NCBI GenBank assembly: GCA_020431745.1
Contig: JAGQHR010000091.1
Location: 1-8,749 of the forward strand
Direction: 5' to 3'
Length of the DNA: 8,749 bases
Origin: Candidatus Eiseniibacteriota bacterium
Lineage (GTDB): Bacteria > Eisenbacteria > RBG-16-71-46 > CAIMUX01
Part shown: piece by piece, positions 1 to 6,180 of the stretch
How the letters are laid out: each line of letters begins with the position of its first letter
How positions within the stretch are numbered: the stretch's first letter is position 1
Program-made: the position numbers and the translations under genes
Notes under the pieces: model-generated
What the model saw: the letters and a program-made list of their open reading frames with translations, nothing else
Database searches by the model: none
Told to the model about the DNA's origin: nothing

Positions 1-860
1 ACGAGAATGCCCAGCGACCCGTGAGAGCCCAGGTAGAGCTTGGACAGGTCGTACCCCGACACGTTCTTCACGACCATCCCGCCGGCGCGGACGATGTCTC
101 CGTCCGGACGGACCAGCGTCGTTCCGATGACCCAATCGCGTAGAGTCCCGTCGCGCAGGCGACGCGGACCGAAGCGGTTCATGGCGAGCACGCCGCCGAC
201 CGTGGATCGCGCGGAGATGGACGGATCGAGGGGGATCCATTGTCCCCGTTCGCCCAACCGGGTCTGCGTGCCGTGCCACGGGGCGCCGCACTCCACGGAT
301 GCGACCATGTCCGCCGGGTTGTGTTCGACGACCCGGTCCAATCGCTCCAACGAGAGCAACACATCGGGGAGCGGACGATCTTCCGCGGTTAGTCGACGCA
401 ACGCGCGCGCCAATCCCGGCCATGAGTCCGCCGGATCAGAGGTGGACGGTTCGATCCCTGCGTCGTGTGTCCCGATGTCCGGGCCGCTCGGTTCGATCCC
501 TCCGTCGTTTGTCCCGATGTCAGGACCGATCGGTTCGATCCCTGTGTCGTGTGTCCCGATGTCAGGGCCGATCGGTTCCGTCCCGGCGTCCCGTGCCCGG
601 ACCTCCGGGCCGATCGCCGCGCGGATGCTGCTGCCGGAACCGATCGGAACCACGGTCGCTTCCACGTCAGCGCACGCGGCGACCAGTCGCGACACCTCTT
701 CGATCGAACCCGGACGGACGAGCAGCGGGGACCAGGCCGCCGCATCGGACATCGACGCGGGCCACTCTGCGGATTCTCCGAACGAAGAAGCGGGAGACGC
801 CACGTGCTCCGCACCGACCACGTCCGCCAGCCTGGGTGCGAGCTCCCGTTCCCGGTTCAT
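1..860 (-). CDS. glcE: Glycolate oxidase subunit GlcE (FAD-binding), 3' part outside window
   Basis: The visible part is 286 residues from an ATG at 860; the C-terminus lies beyond base 1. GlcE is the second flavin-binding subunit of glycolate oxidase (GlcDEF), which oxidises glycolate to glyoxylate and passes electrons to the respiratory chain at the inner membrane. Family signatures: a short glycine-rich FAD loop (VPIGSGSS, residues 71-78), a segment LSLERLDRVVEHNPAD (169-184), STVGGVLAMNRFGPRRL (219-235), DWVIGTTLVRPDG (242-254), and the very typical GGMVVKNVSGYDLSKLYLGS (260-279) followed by HGSLGIL. The start overlaps the glcD stop as ATGA, so translation is probably coupled; the upstream Shine-Dalgarno is weak. 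Oddity: E. coli GlcE has only about ten residues between the glycine loop and the LSLERL-like strand. Here there are about 85, including four 14-residue tandem repeats (residues 83-138). The reading frame stays open throughout. The identification is firm; whether the enzyme is active is not known. Confidence 0.93.
   Translation of the reverse strand, partial: MNRERELAPRLADVVGAEHVASPASSFGESAEWPASMSDAAAWSPLLVRPGSIEEVSRLVAACADVEATVVPIGSGSSIRAAIGPEVRARDAGTEPIGPDIGTHDTGIEPIGPDIGTNDGGIEPSGPDIGTHDAGIEPSTSDPADSWPGLARALRRLTAEDRPLPDVLLSLERLDRVVEHNPADMVASVECGAPWHGTQTRLGERGQWIPLDPSISARSTVGGVLAMNRFGPRRLRDGTLRDWVIGTTLVRPDGDIVRAGGMVVKNVSGYDLSKLYLGSHGSLGIL
447..614 (-). repeat. Four tandem 42-bp repeats inside glcE (14 residues each)
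   Basis: Four in-frame copies of a 42-bp unit encode GlcE residues 83-96, 97-110, 111-124 and 125-138. The peptides are IGPEVRARDAGTEP, IGPDIGTHDTGIEP, IGPDIGTNDGGIEP and SGPDIGTHDAGIEP. The three promoter-distal copies differ from each other by only about 3-5 bases in 42, while the promoter-proximal copy (plus-strand 574-615) has diverged much more. This suggests stepwise duplication from one end. Low divergence implies recent expansion or ongoing slippage or recombination. The unit is rich in Gly, Pro, Asp and Ile, has no membrane or coiled-coil character, and I do not recognise it from another family. Confidence 0.95.
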
Positions 861-2386
861 AGCCATCCGCCCGTGCGGATCTTGCGCGCGATGTGCACGT
901 CCGCGCAGCGCGATCCGGTCGGGAATACCTTCTCCGGATTGCTCAGTTCGTGGGGATCGAACACGCTTCGGACGCGCGCGAACTGGTCGAGATCGTTCTC
1001 GGAGAACAGCCACGGCATGCACGACCGCTTCTCTGCGCCGACTCCGTGCTCGCCGGTCAACGCACCTCCGAGGTCGACGCACATGCGGAGGATCTCCTTG
1101 CCGGCGTCGTGCATCCGGGTGATCTCGTCGCGATCGGAGGGATCGAACAGGAGCAGCGGATGGAGATTGCCGTCCCCCGCGTGGCAGATGTTGGCCACGC
1201 GGACGCCATGCCGTTTCGCGATCTCCTGGATTCGGCGGACCGCCTCGGGGAGCTTCGAGCGTGGGACGACTCCGTCATGCGTGTAGTAGGCCGCCGCGAT
1301 CTTGCCTACCGCTCCCAGCGCCATCTTGCGCCCCTTCCAGAGTCGCCGGCGGGTCGCTTCGTCGCCCGCGACCTCGATGCTGCGGCACTCGTGCGCGCGG
1401 GCGATCGTCTCGATGGACGTCGCCGTCGCCTCCACTTCGTCGGCGAGCCCTTCGATCTCGATCAACAGGACGGCCGCCGCATCGGTCGGGAATCCCACCT
1501 TGAGGTGGGCCTCGACCGCCTGGATCGCGACCGCATCGATCAGCTCGAGCGCCGCCGGAACGATGCCGGCGGCGATCACTCCGCTCACCGTCTCGGACGC
1601 GCGATCCAGGTCGTCGTAGACCGCAAGGAACGTCCGGACCGCTTCGGCATTGCGCGTGAGGCGGACGGTGATCTCGGTCACGATCCCGAAGGTGCCTTCG
1701 GATACGACGATCACGCCGGTCAGATCGAGCCCCGGCACGTCGCCCATCCTCGATCCCGTGCGCACGACCTCTCCGTTCGGAAGGACGAGCTCGAGACCGA
1801 GCACGTGGTTCGTGGTCACGCCGTACTTGAGCGTATGCGGGCCGCCGCTGTTTTCCGCTACGTTGCCGCCCAACGTGCAGGCGCCCTGGCTGGAAGGATC
1901 GGGAGCGTAGTGGAAGCCTCGTTTTTGGGTGGCGAGGCTGAGGTGGAGATTGACGAGCCCGGGCTGGACCACCGCCAAGCGGTTCGCGTAGTCGATCTCG
2001 AGGATCCGATTCATCCGGGCCATCTCGAAGACGACCCCACCGCGCGCGGCCACCGCGCCTCCGGACAGTCCGGTTCCGGCGCCACGGGCCAGGAAAGGGA
2101 CCGCCAGCTCGGCACAGACGCGGATGCCGCGCCGCACTTCCTCTGTGGATTCCGGATAGACGACGACCTGCGGGGGGCGCCGCTCCAGCGCGTGGCCATC
2201 GCACTCATAGGTCAGGAGCTGCTCGGGAGTCGATACCGTGCGTTCCGGACCGAAGATCGCGCCGAGGCGATCGACCAGCTCCGATGCGTTGTTTCCCACC
2301 TCGGTTCTCCCGGCCTGTTCCGATCGTCGGCTCGAGACGCGCGGCCCGCGTTCAGTCGCGGGCTTTGCCGATGCGACGGCGGGCAC
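857..2386 (-). CDS. glcD: Glycolate oxidase subunit GlcD (FAD-linked oxidase)
   Basis: This is a 509-residue protein, close to the 499 residues of E. coli GlcD. It is the catalytic flavoprotein of glycolate oxidase, converting glycolate (and often D-lactate) to the 2-oxo acid. The N-terminal PCMH-type FAD domain shows PFLARGAGTGLSGGA (97-111), SSQGACTLGGNVAENSGGP (165-183) and DLTGVIVVSEGTFGIVTEI (221-239). The C-terminal FAD-oxidase domain shows ANICHAGDGNLHPLLLF (398-414) and GGALTGEHGVGAEK (440-453). By analogy with D-2-hydroxyglutarate dehydrogenase, H402, H409 and E446 are likely metal ligands. The longest frame begins with GTG at 2386, which lacks a good ribosome site. A second GTG at 2299 (codon 30) is preceded by GGGAG at 7-nt spacing and sits just before the conserved LVDRLGAIFG, so the mature protein may be about 480 residues. 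It is the first gene of a leftward operon with glcE; a 17-bp palindrome lies about 45 bp upstream of the outer start. Confidence 0.97.
   Translation of the reverse strand: MPAVASAKPATERGPRVSSRRSEQAGRTEVGNNASELVDRLGAIFGPERTVSTPEQLLTYECDGHALERRPPQVVVYPESTEEVRRGIRVCAELAVPFLARGAGTGLSGGAVAARGGVVFEMARMNRILEIDYANRLAVVQPGLVNLHLSLATQKRGFHYAPDPSSQGACTLGGNVAENSGGPHTLKYGVTTNHVLGLELVLPNGEVVRTGSRMGDVPGLDLTGVIVVSEGTFGIVTEITVRLTRNAEAVRTFLAVYDDLDRASETVSGVIAAGIVPAALELIDAVAIQAVEAHLKVGFPTDAAAVLLIEIEGLADEVEATATSIETIARAHECRSIEVAGDEATRRRLWKGRKMALGAVGKIAAAYYTHDGVVPRSKLPEAVRRIQEIAKRHGVRVANICHAGDGNLHPLLLFDPSDRDEITRMHDAGKEILRMCVDLGGALTGEHGVGAEKRSCMPWLFSENDLDQFARVRSVFDPHELSNPEKVFPTGSRCADVHIARKIRTGGWL
2307..2311 (-). promoter_or_regulatory. 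Shine-Dalgarno favouring the inner GTG start of glcD
   Basis: On the minus strand GGGAG lies 7 nt before the GTG at 2299-2297 (codon 30 of the longest glcD frame). The outer GTG at 2386 has no comparable site, and residues 1-29 look unconserved (rich in Arg, Ser and Ala). This supports the inner start, but does not prove it. Confidence 0.5.
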
Positions 2387-2431
2387 GCCGGTCCACGGTA
2401 CCAGAGCCGGAGTGCTGGCTGCACTTCGACC

Positions 2432-2448
2432 CGATCAGGCCCTGATCG
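2432..2448. promoter_or_regulatory. 17-bp perfect palindrome upstream of glcD (candidate operator)
   Basis: The sequence cgatcagg-c-cctgatcg is an 8+8 perfect inverted repeat around one base. It ends 46 bp upstream of the outer glcD start and about 130 bp upstream of the inner one. Position and symmetry suit a dimeric repressor or activator controlling the glc operon, for example a GntR/FadR-family regulator like E. coli GlcC. The half-site does not match a consensus I know, and no regulator gene is in the window. Confidence 0.4.
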
Positions 2449-2705
2449 CGGGGTACCGAATCGCAGTCGCACCGACCCGACGACACCGCAGGCTCGTTCG
2501 GTATAGGTGTTTGCCCATATCTCGGCACGGTGGGCACGTTGTCGAAATCGCCAACCCGGAGGAATTGTTCTCAAACCGAAGAAAGGTATCGGATCGATCA
2601 GTCTATATTCGTCGGTCGGAGTTCTCAACACTCCACCGGTGTCATCTGGCGGTGTCATCGGCTTCCCAGCCCCTTTCGTACCGGTCGAATCCATGGGCTT
2701 CGGCA

Positions 2706-2740
2706 GTTCATAAATCATTGACGTACAATCAATTATAGGA
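2706..2740. promoter_or_regulatory. AT-rich island with a consensus -10 hexamer on the minus strand
   Basis: This stretch is about three-quarters A+T in an otherwise strongly GC-rich window. On the minus strand it holds a perfect TATAAT (2737 to 2732), but no recognisable -35 element lies 16-18 bp further upstream. It could be a weak or activator-dependent promoter giving glcDE a leader of over 300 nt. Alternatively it could be an easily melted element next to the DnaA-box cluster that begins about 90 bp to the right. On the plus strand TTGACG (2718-2723) lacks a matching -10. Confidence 0.35.
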
Positions 2741-2745
2741 TGTGT

Positions 2746-2805
2746 CCGGCGCTGGCTGGAGGTGTCGCCTCCGGCGCCGGGTGCGCTCCGCTTCGCAGCG
2801 AACAC
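2746..2805. repeat. Two adjacent GC-rich hairpins
   Basis: Hairpin 1 (2746-2780) has an outer stem ccggcgc/gcgccgg (2746-2752 with 2774-2780) and an inner stem ggagg/cctcc (2758-2762 with 2768-2772) around the 5-nt loop tgtcg. Hairpin 2 (2781-2805) pairs gtg and cgct (2781-2787) with agcg and cac (2797-2805), with a two-base aa bulge. Neither is followed by a T-run, so they are not typical intrinsic terminators. The paired, back-to-back layout resembles a REP-like repeat or a structured boundary element; only genome-wide copy number can tell. Confidence 0.5.
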
Positions 2806-2828
2806 GGGGGGTGCGAGTAGCCCACAAG

Positions 2829-2916
2829 TTATTCACACTCAGATCGACCTTTCCCCCACACGATGTCCACACGCCGACCCGGGTTTTTCCACACGTTGTC
2901 AGTAGATTGGGGACAA
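2829..2916. other. Cluster of DnaA-box-like 9-mers (candidate oriC or DnaA target)
   Basis: Two 9-mers match the relaxed DnaA box TTWTNCACA exactly on the plus strand: ttattcaca (2829-2837) and ttttccaca (2885-2893). Between them is atgtccaca (2863-2871), one base from TTGTCCACA, the form used by several high-GC bacteria. On the minus strand TTGTCCCCA (2916 to 2908) is also one base away. The run cccacaagttattcacac resembles the back-to-back boxes of many origins. Exact matches are AT-biased words, rare in such GC-rich DNA, so two in 65 bp is notable. The AT-rich island and the divergent flanking genes fit an origin, but none of the usual neighbours (dnaA, dnaN, rpmH, mnmG, parAB) is in view. 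Confidence 0.45.
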
Positions 2917-3120
2917 CTCGGGACCATTCCATGAGACCGTGCCGGACGGAGCCCGGTAGTCAGCCGACGATGTCGAACAAGACTGCGTGGGTGATTTCAC
3001 GGACCCTCCGATGACCTGGATGCGCGGTCGGGCACCCACGGCGCACTGCTCGGTCGACGGTGGAGACCCCCAAGCGGAGCGCACGAACCGCCGCGGATCG
3101 ACCGATCAAAAGAAACGACC

Positions 3121-4524
3121 ATGCAGGACCATCCACGCGAGATCGACGAGACCAATCCCGCCGGACCGGTGCGGGCGGCGAGCGGGCGAACCCCGACCAG
3201 GCGTTTGCCCCTTCGTCGACCCGGTGTGATCGGCGAGTCGTATCTGCTGCTCGTGTTCGCCCTGGCGCTCGTCGCCCGCATGCTCGTCGCGCGATTTCCG
3301 GCCGACGCCTACATGGGGACCGGTCTGCTCTTCGATCAGTTGGGATTGCGGATCGCGGTCGGGCTGGGCATGGGGCCGACCGCGCTGCTGCCGCCGCTCT
3401 ATCCCGAGTATCTGGGTCTGCTCTATCGGACCTATGGATACAGCCATCACGCCGTCGTCGCTTCGCATGCCCTGCTCGGGGCCCTGAGCGCCACCTTGAC
3501 GGGGCTCTTCGTGCGCTATGTGGGACTGGGGCGGAAGTACGCGTTTCTTGCCGGCGTGTTGGTGGCCTTGTTTCCCCAGGCCCTGGCCCAGACACGACAT
3601 CTGAGCCCACAGATCCTGGTGGGTTTTCTCTTTCTGGTGGGCGCCTTCTTGTGGCTGCGCCACCGGTCGCGTCCGCGGTGGTTCCAAGTGACGATCGCCG
3701 GCCTGCTCTTCGGACTCGCGATTCTCGGTCGTGCCGGACTGTTCGTTCCGATCGCTGCGATCGCAGTAGCGCCGCGTCCGGGATCCGGAGTCGTCGGGCG
3801 GCGATTCGTGCTGCTGCTTCTGGTGCTCAGCACGACGGTTCCGTGGATGATCCGGAACAGTCGTCTGCATGAAGAACCGGTGCTCGTCGACAGCACCTGG
3901 GCGATGCGCCTGCAGGCGGCGACGATTCCGGGCAGCCATCACATCGACTATCGGGTGCCGGGACGCGGCACCCTCTACGCCGATCATATGGAAGTGTTGG
4001 AGAATCGGCTCGCCCTGGCGGAGATCATCGGCTTCGGCCTGACCCGCCCCGCGACCGTCGTCGGAGTCTGGCTACGCCGGGTGCAGGACGAGATCTCGTT
4101 CTCCGGCTGGAACGACGCAGCGACCCGTGATCTCTTCCCCTATCACGGCATCGCATACCGCTGGGCCCAGGCGCTGATGTTCGGAACCCTGCTCACGTTG
4201 GCGCTGGCTTGGCTGATCCTGCTGCGCGGATGGGGGGAGCGGGAGCGTGCCTGCGCGATCGTGGTCCTCGCGTTCACCCTGCTGGCCGCCGTCGGCGACG
4301 GTCCAGGCGATGCACGTCTCTATGCGCTGCCGTTTCTGACCGTCCTCGCGATGCGCGGCGCCTGGGGACTGCTGGTGCTCTCGCGGGTCCGCCCGTTCGC
4401 CGCCGGTGCGACCTGGTCCGAACGTCCGTTCCCTTCCGGAGTCATGCTTCCGTCACGCATGCGGGTGTTCGGCTGGCTCGCGCTCTGTGCGGCGCTCTGG
4501 GTGCACGGCTTCTGGCACTGGTAG
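3121..4524 (+). CDS. GT39-like integral membrane glycosyltransferase (GT-C fold)
   Basis: This is a 467-residue polytopic membrane protein with about ten hydrophobic segments (roughly 39-57, 114-132, 138-155, 165-180, 188-212, 226-241, 350-368, 377-392, 400-420, 449-463). It begins with a 36-residue Arg-rich cytoplasmic tail. The pattern is that of GT39/PMT-like GT-C enzymes, which move a sugar from a polyprenyl-phosphate donor on the outer face of the inner membrane. Visible landmarks are an acidic first loop (AD at 61-62, D72), PPLYPEYLGLLY (91-102), TVPWMIRNSRLHEEPV (239-254), where PWxxRN is typical, and GDARLYALPFLTVL (396-409), where family members have an E/D-R-Y-x-x-P stretch. Substrate and acceptor cannot be read from the sequence. 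The ATG at 3121 has only a weak purine-rich site (aaagaaa) before it. The gene stands alone: the gap lies upstream, and the next gene is convergent. Confidence 0.85.
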   Translation: MQDHPREIDETNPAGPVRAASGRTPTRRLPLRRPGVIGESYLLLVFALALVARMLVARFPADAYMGTGLLFDQLGLRIAVGLGMGPTALLPPLYPEYLGLLYRTYGYSHHAVVASHALLGALSATLTGLFVRYVGLGRKYAFLAGVLVALFPQALAQTRHLSPQILVGFLFLVGAFLWLRHRSRPRWFQVTIAGLLFGLAILGRAGLFVPIAAIAVAPRPGSGVVGRRFVLLLLVLSTTVPWMIRNSRLHEEPVLVDSTWAMRLQAATIPGSHHIDYRVPGRGTLYADHMEVLENRLALAEIIGFGLTRPATVVGVWLRRVQDEISFSGWNDAATRDLFPYHGIAYRWAQALMFGTLLTLALAWLILLRGWGERERACAIVVLAFTLLAAVGDGPGDARLYALPFLTVLAMRGAWGLLVLSRVRPFAAGATWSERPFPSGVMLPSRMRVFGWLALCAALWVHGFWHW

Positions 4525-4616
4525 CCCGTCCCCGGCCTGGCGATAAAGTCTTTCGAGAGAGCCCTACCCAATGGAGGATCGAAGCGGGGCGGTCGGGCAC
4601 GCGGCGCAGCTGCGTG

Positions 4617-5858
4617 TCATGCTTCCTCTCGAGTGAGGCGGATCGCGTGGCGCGGCATCCAGGTCGTCAGCAATAGGATCGCGGCCACCGCCAAGATCGC
4701 TCCGAAGTAGAACGGGGCCGCCGCTCCGAAGCCTGACCAGCCGCCGACTCCCTGCCAGAGCAGCCCCGCGATCACGCTGGCGGGCAATGCGGTGATGCCG
4801 ATCGCGAGATGGAACGCTCCATAGGCCGTTCCCCGCTCCTCGGGTCTCACCAGGTCGGCGACCATCGCCTTGAGGCTTCCCTCCGCCAGACCGTAGTACG
4901 CGCCGTAGCACGCGAAGAGGACCCACACGTGCCAGGGTGCGCGGGCCGCGGCGAATCCCAGATAGATCAGGGCATACACGCCCCAACCGAACACGAGCAA
5001 TCGGCGTCGTCCGATCCGATCCGACAGCGCTCCGGCTGGTCCGGAGATCACCGTGTAGATGAGATTGAAGATCGTCAGCAGCCCCATCATCTGCAGGACG
5101 TTGAGCCCACGTTCCTGGGCACGCAGAACGAGGAACGCGTCCGAGGAGTTTCCCAGCGTGAACAGGGTCACGATCACGACATAGCGGCGGAACGCCGCCG
5201 GCAGCCCGGACCAACCGAAAGCGGGAGCGCCGGCACGGGACTTTCGCTGCGGTTCGCGGATCCCGAAGACGAGCAGAGCGACCGCGAGCAACGCGGGGAT
5301 CACCGAGAGCCAGACGAGCCGCCGGAACGTCTCTGCATGCAAGAGTCCGTCATGCCCCTGTCCCAGCCAGACCACGACGAAGGCGGCCAGCAGACCCAGG
5401 GTCGCGCCCAGAGTGTCCCCGGCGCGATGCACGCCGAAGGCCAGCCCCCGCCGCTCCGGCTCGATGCTGTCCGCAACCAGCGCATCCCGCGGAGCGGTTC
5501 GGATGCCCTTCCCCATGCGCTCGAAGAAGCGTACGCCGAGCACCGCGGCCGGGCTGCCGGCGATGGCGAGGAACGGCTTGCTCAGCGTCGACAACCCATA
5601 GCCCGCGACGGTGAGCCACTTGCGCTGACCGATCCGATCGGAGAACCACCCGGAGAACATCTTGAGCAGGCTGGAGGTGGTTTCGGCGACGCCTTCGATC
5701 AGACCGACGGTGACGGTCCGCGCCCCCAGCACGTTCGCGAGAAAGAGCGGGATCAGGTGGACGATCATCTCACTGGAGACGTCGGTGAGCAGGGAGGTGC
5801 CGGTCACGACCCAGACGTTGCGCGGAAGATCACGCCAGCTCCGGCGTGTCCCACTCAT
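4617..5858 (-). CDS. MFS transporter, 12-TM type, substrate unknown
   Basis: This 413-residue protein has the size and hydrophobic pattern of a 12-helix major facilitator. The N-half motif A is GWFSDRIGQRKWL (70-82) and its C-half counterpart is GALSDRIGRRRLL (276-288). Other landmarks are TDVSSEMIVHLIPLFL (25-40), GLIEGVAE (52-59), and RMGKGIRTAPRDALVADS (114-131) followed by RGLAFGVHRAGDTLG (137-151). These mark a common bacterial MFS_1 subgroup without an assigned substrate; some members are loosely annotated as drug or sugar exporters. The start is the ATG at 5858, with GGAG (5869 to 5866) at 7-nt spacing, a good ribosome site. It converges on the glycosyltransferase gene, with 92 bp between the stops and no clear T-tailed hairpin there. 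It diverges from rnhA across a 322-bp gap. I infer inner-membrane secondary transport and nothing more specific. Confidence 0.9.
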   Translation of the reverse strand: MSGTRRSWRDLPRNVWVVTGTSLLTDVSSEMIVHLIPLFLANVLGARTVTVGLIEGVAETTSSLLKMFSGWFSDRIGQRKWLTVAGYGLSTLSKPFLAIAGSPAAVLGVRFFERMGKGIRTAPRDALVADSIEPERRGLAFGVHRAGDTLGATLGLLAAFVVVWLGQGHDGLLHAETFRRLVWLSVIPALLAVALLVFGIREPQRKSRAGAPAFGWSGLPAAFRRYVVIVTLFTLGNSSDAFLVLRAQERGLNVLQMMGLLTIFNLIYTVISGPAGALSDRIGRRRLLVFGWGVYALIYLGFAAARAPWHVWVLFACYGAYYGLAEGSLKAMVADLVRPEERGTAYGAFHLAIGITALPASVIAGLLWQGVGGWSGFGAAAPFYFGAILAVAAILLLTTWMPRHAIRLTREEA

Positions 5859-6180
5859 CGGCCGGCTCCGACGTCGGGTCGGGAGGCAGTCACATCCTTA
5901 CGAGTGTACGAATCCACCGGACCCCTTACCGATCCTGTCGGGTGTTCCATCGACGTACCTGCTGGACCCGAAACTGCACTGCAACGAACGAGCGCGCGGG
6001 AACGATCGACCGTTCGTTGTGGCACCCCGTGAATCCGTCTTGCCGATGCGCGAATTCCACGAGAAGCGCATCATGATCCTTTGTACGTGAGATGTCACCC
6101 TTCTCGTCCGGCCCTGGGGTATCGAGAATCGGGCCCATGCCGGCTTCCCCTTTTCGTCCCTTCTGGGTAGGCTCCGTCCG
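5859..6180. other. 322-bp divergent intergenic region (MFS gene / rnhA)
   Basis: It must hold promoters for the leftward MFS gene and the rightward rnhA, but I cannot point to a convincing -35/-10 pair on either strand. No frame has coding character; the long minus-strand frame crossing it is antisense to rnhA. Its one distinct feature is the inverted repeat at 5982-6019. Confidence 0.6.
5982..6019. promoter_or_regulatory. 9-bp perfect inverted repeat upstream of rnhA
   Basis: caacgaacg (5982-5990) and cgttcgttg (6011-6019) are exact reverse complements separated by 20 nt. The centres are about 29 bp apart, close to three helical turns, which would put two operator half-sites on one face of the DNA. 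The repeat could also form a long-loop hairpin. There is no T-run on either side, so a terminator is unlikely. It lies about 160 bp before rnhA and 125 bp before the MFS gene. Confidence 0.4.

Larger units (their letters stand above)
2387..3120. other. 734-bp gene-free gap between divergent glcD and the glycosyltransferase gene
   Basis: No frame here has coding character. The longest minus-strand frame (2805 to 2212) runs into glcD in another phase and resembles no known protein; plus-strand frames are short and Arg/Ser-rich. Base composition drops in 2510-2740 compared with the genes. The gap contains, in order: the palindrome at 2432-2448, an AT-rich island at 2706-2740, two GC-rich hairpins at 2746-2805, and DnaA-box-like 9-mers at 2829-2916. 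From about 2920 to 3120 I see nothing beyond sequence that presumably carries the glycosyltransferase promoter and leader. Confidence 0.7.

Noticed and set aside
40..1122. 360-codon plus-strand open frame with repeated SGPIGSIP-like units
   Set aside because: It is antisense to glcE and the start of the glcDE overlap. Its repeats are the shadow of the glcE 42-bp repeats, and the composition is Arg/Ser-rich without any family signature.
893..2506. 537-codon plus-strand open frame
   Set aside because: It lies antisense to glcD, which has strong conserved motifs throughout. The protein is His/Asp/Arg-rich as expected for a mirror frame in GC-rich DNA.
2507..2713. Short plus-strand frame with an internal GGAGG
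   Set aside because: GGAGG at 2558-2562 has no start codon at workable spacing, the GTG start has no ribosome site, and the peptide has no recognisable feature.
2212..2805. Minus-strand frame with an ATG at 2718 placed 13 nt after a perfect TATAAT
   Set aside because: It looked like a possible leaderless gene, but it runs 175 bp into glcD in another phase. Its wobble positions are not GC-rich like those of the real genes, and the product resembles nothing known.
4525..4616. Possible bidirectional terminator between convergent genes, around the palindrome cgcagctgcg (4605-4614)
   Set aside because: The palindrome has no loop and no T-run on either strand. Alternative pairing cacgc/gcgtg is short, so there is not enough for a terminator call.
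4809..6032. 407-codon plus-strand open frame
   Set aside because: It is antisense to the MFS gene, whose helices and motif A copies are clear. The shadow is Gln/Glu/Arg/His-rich and hydrophilic.
5859..6180. Search for sigma70-type promoters for rnhA and the MFS gene
   Set aside because: Candidates such as TTGCCG on the plus strand or TACACT on the minus strand lack a partner hexamer at 16-18 bp.
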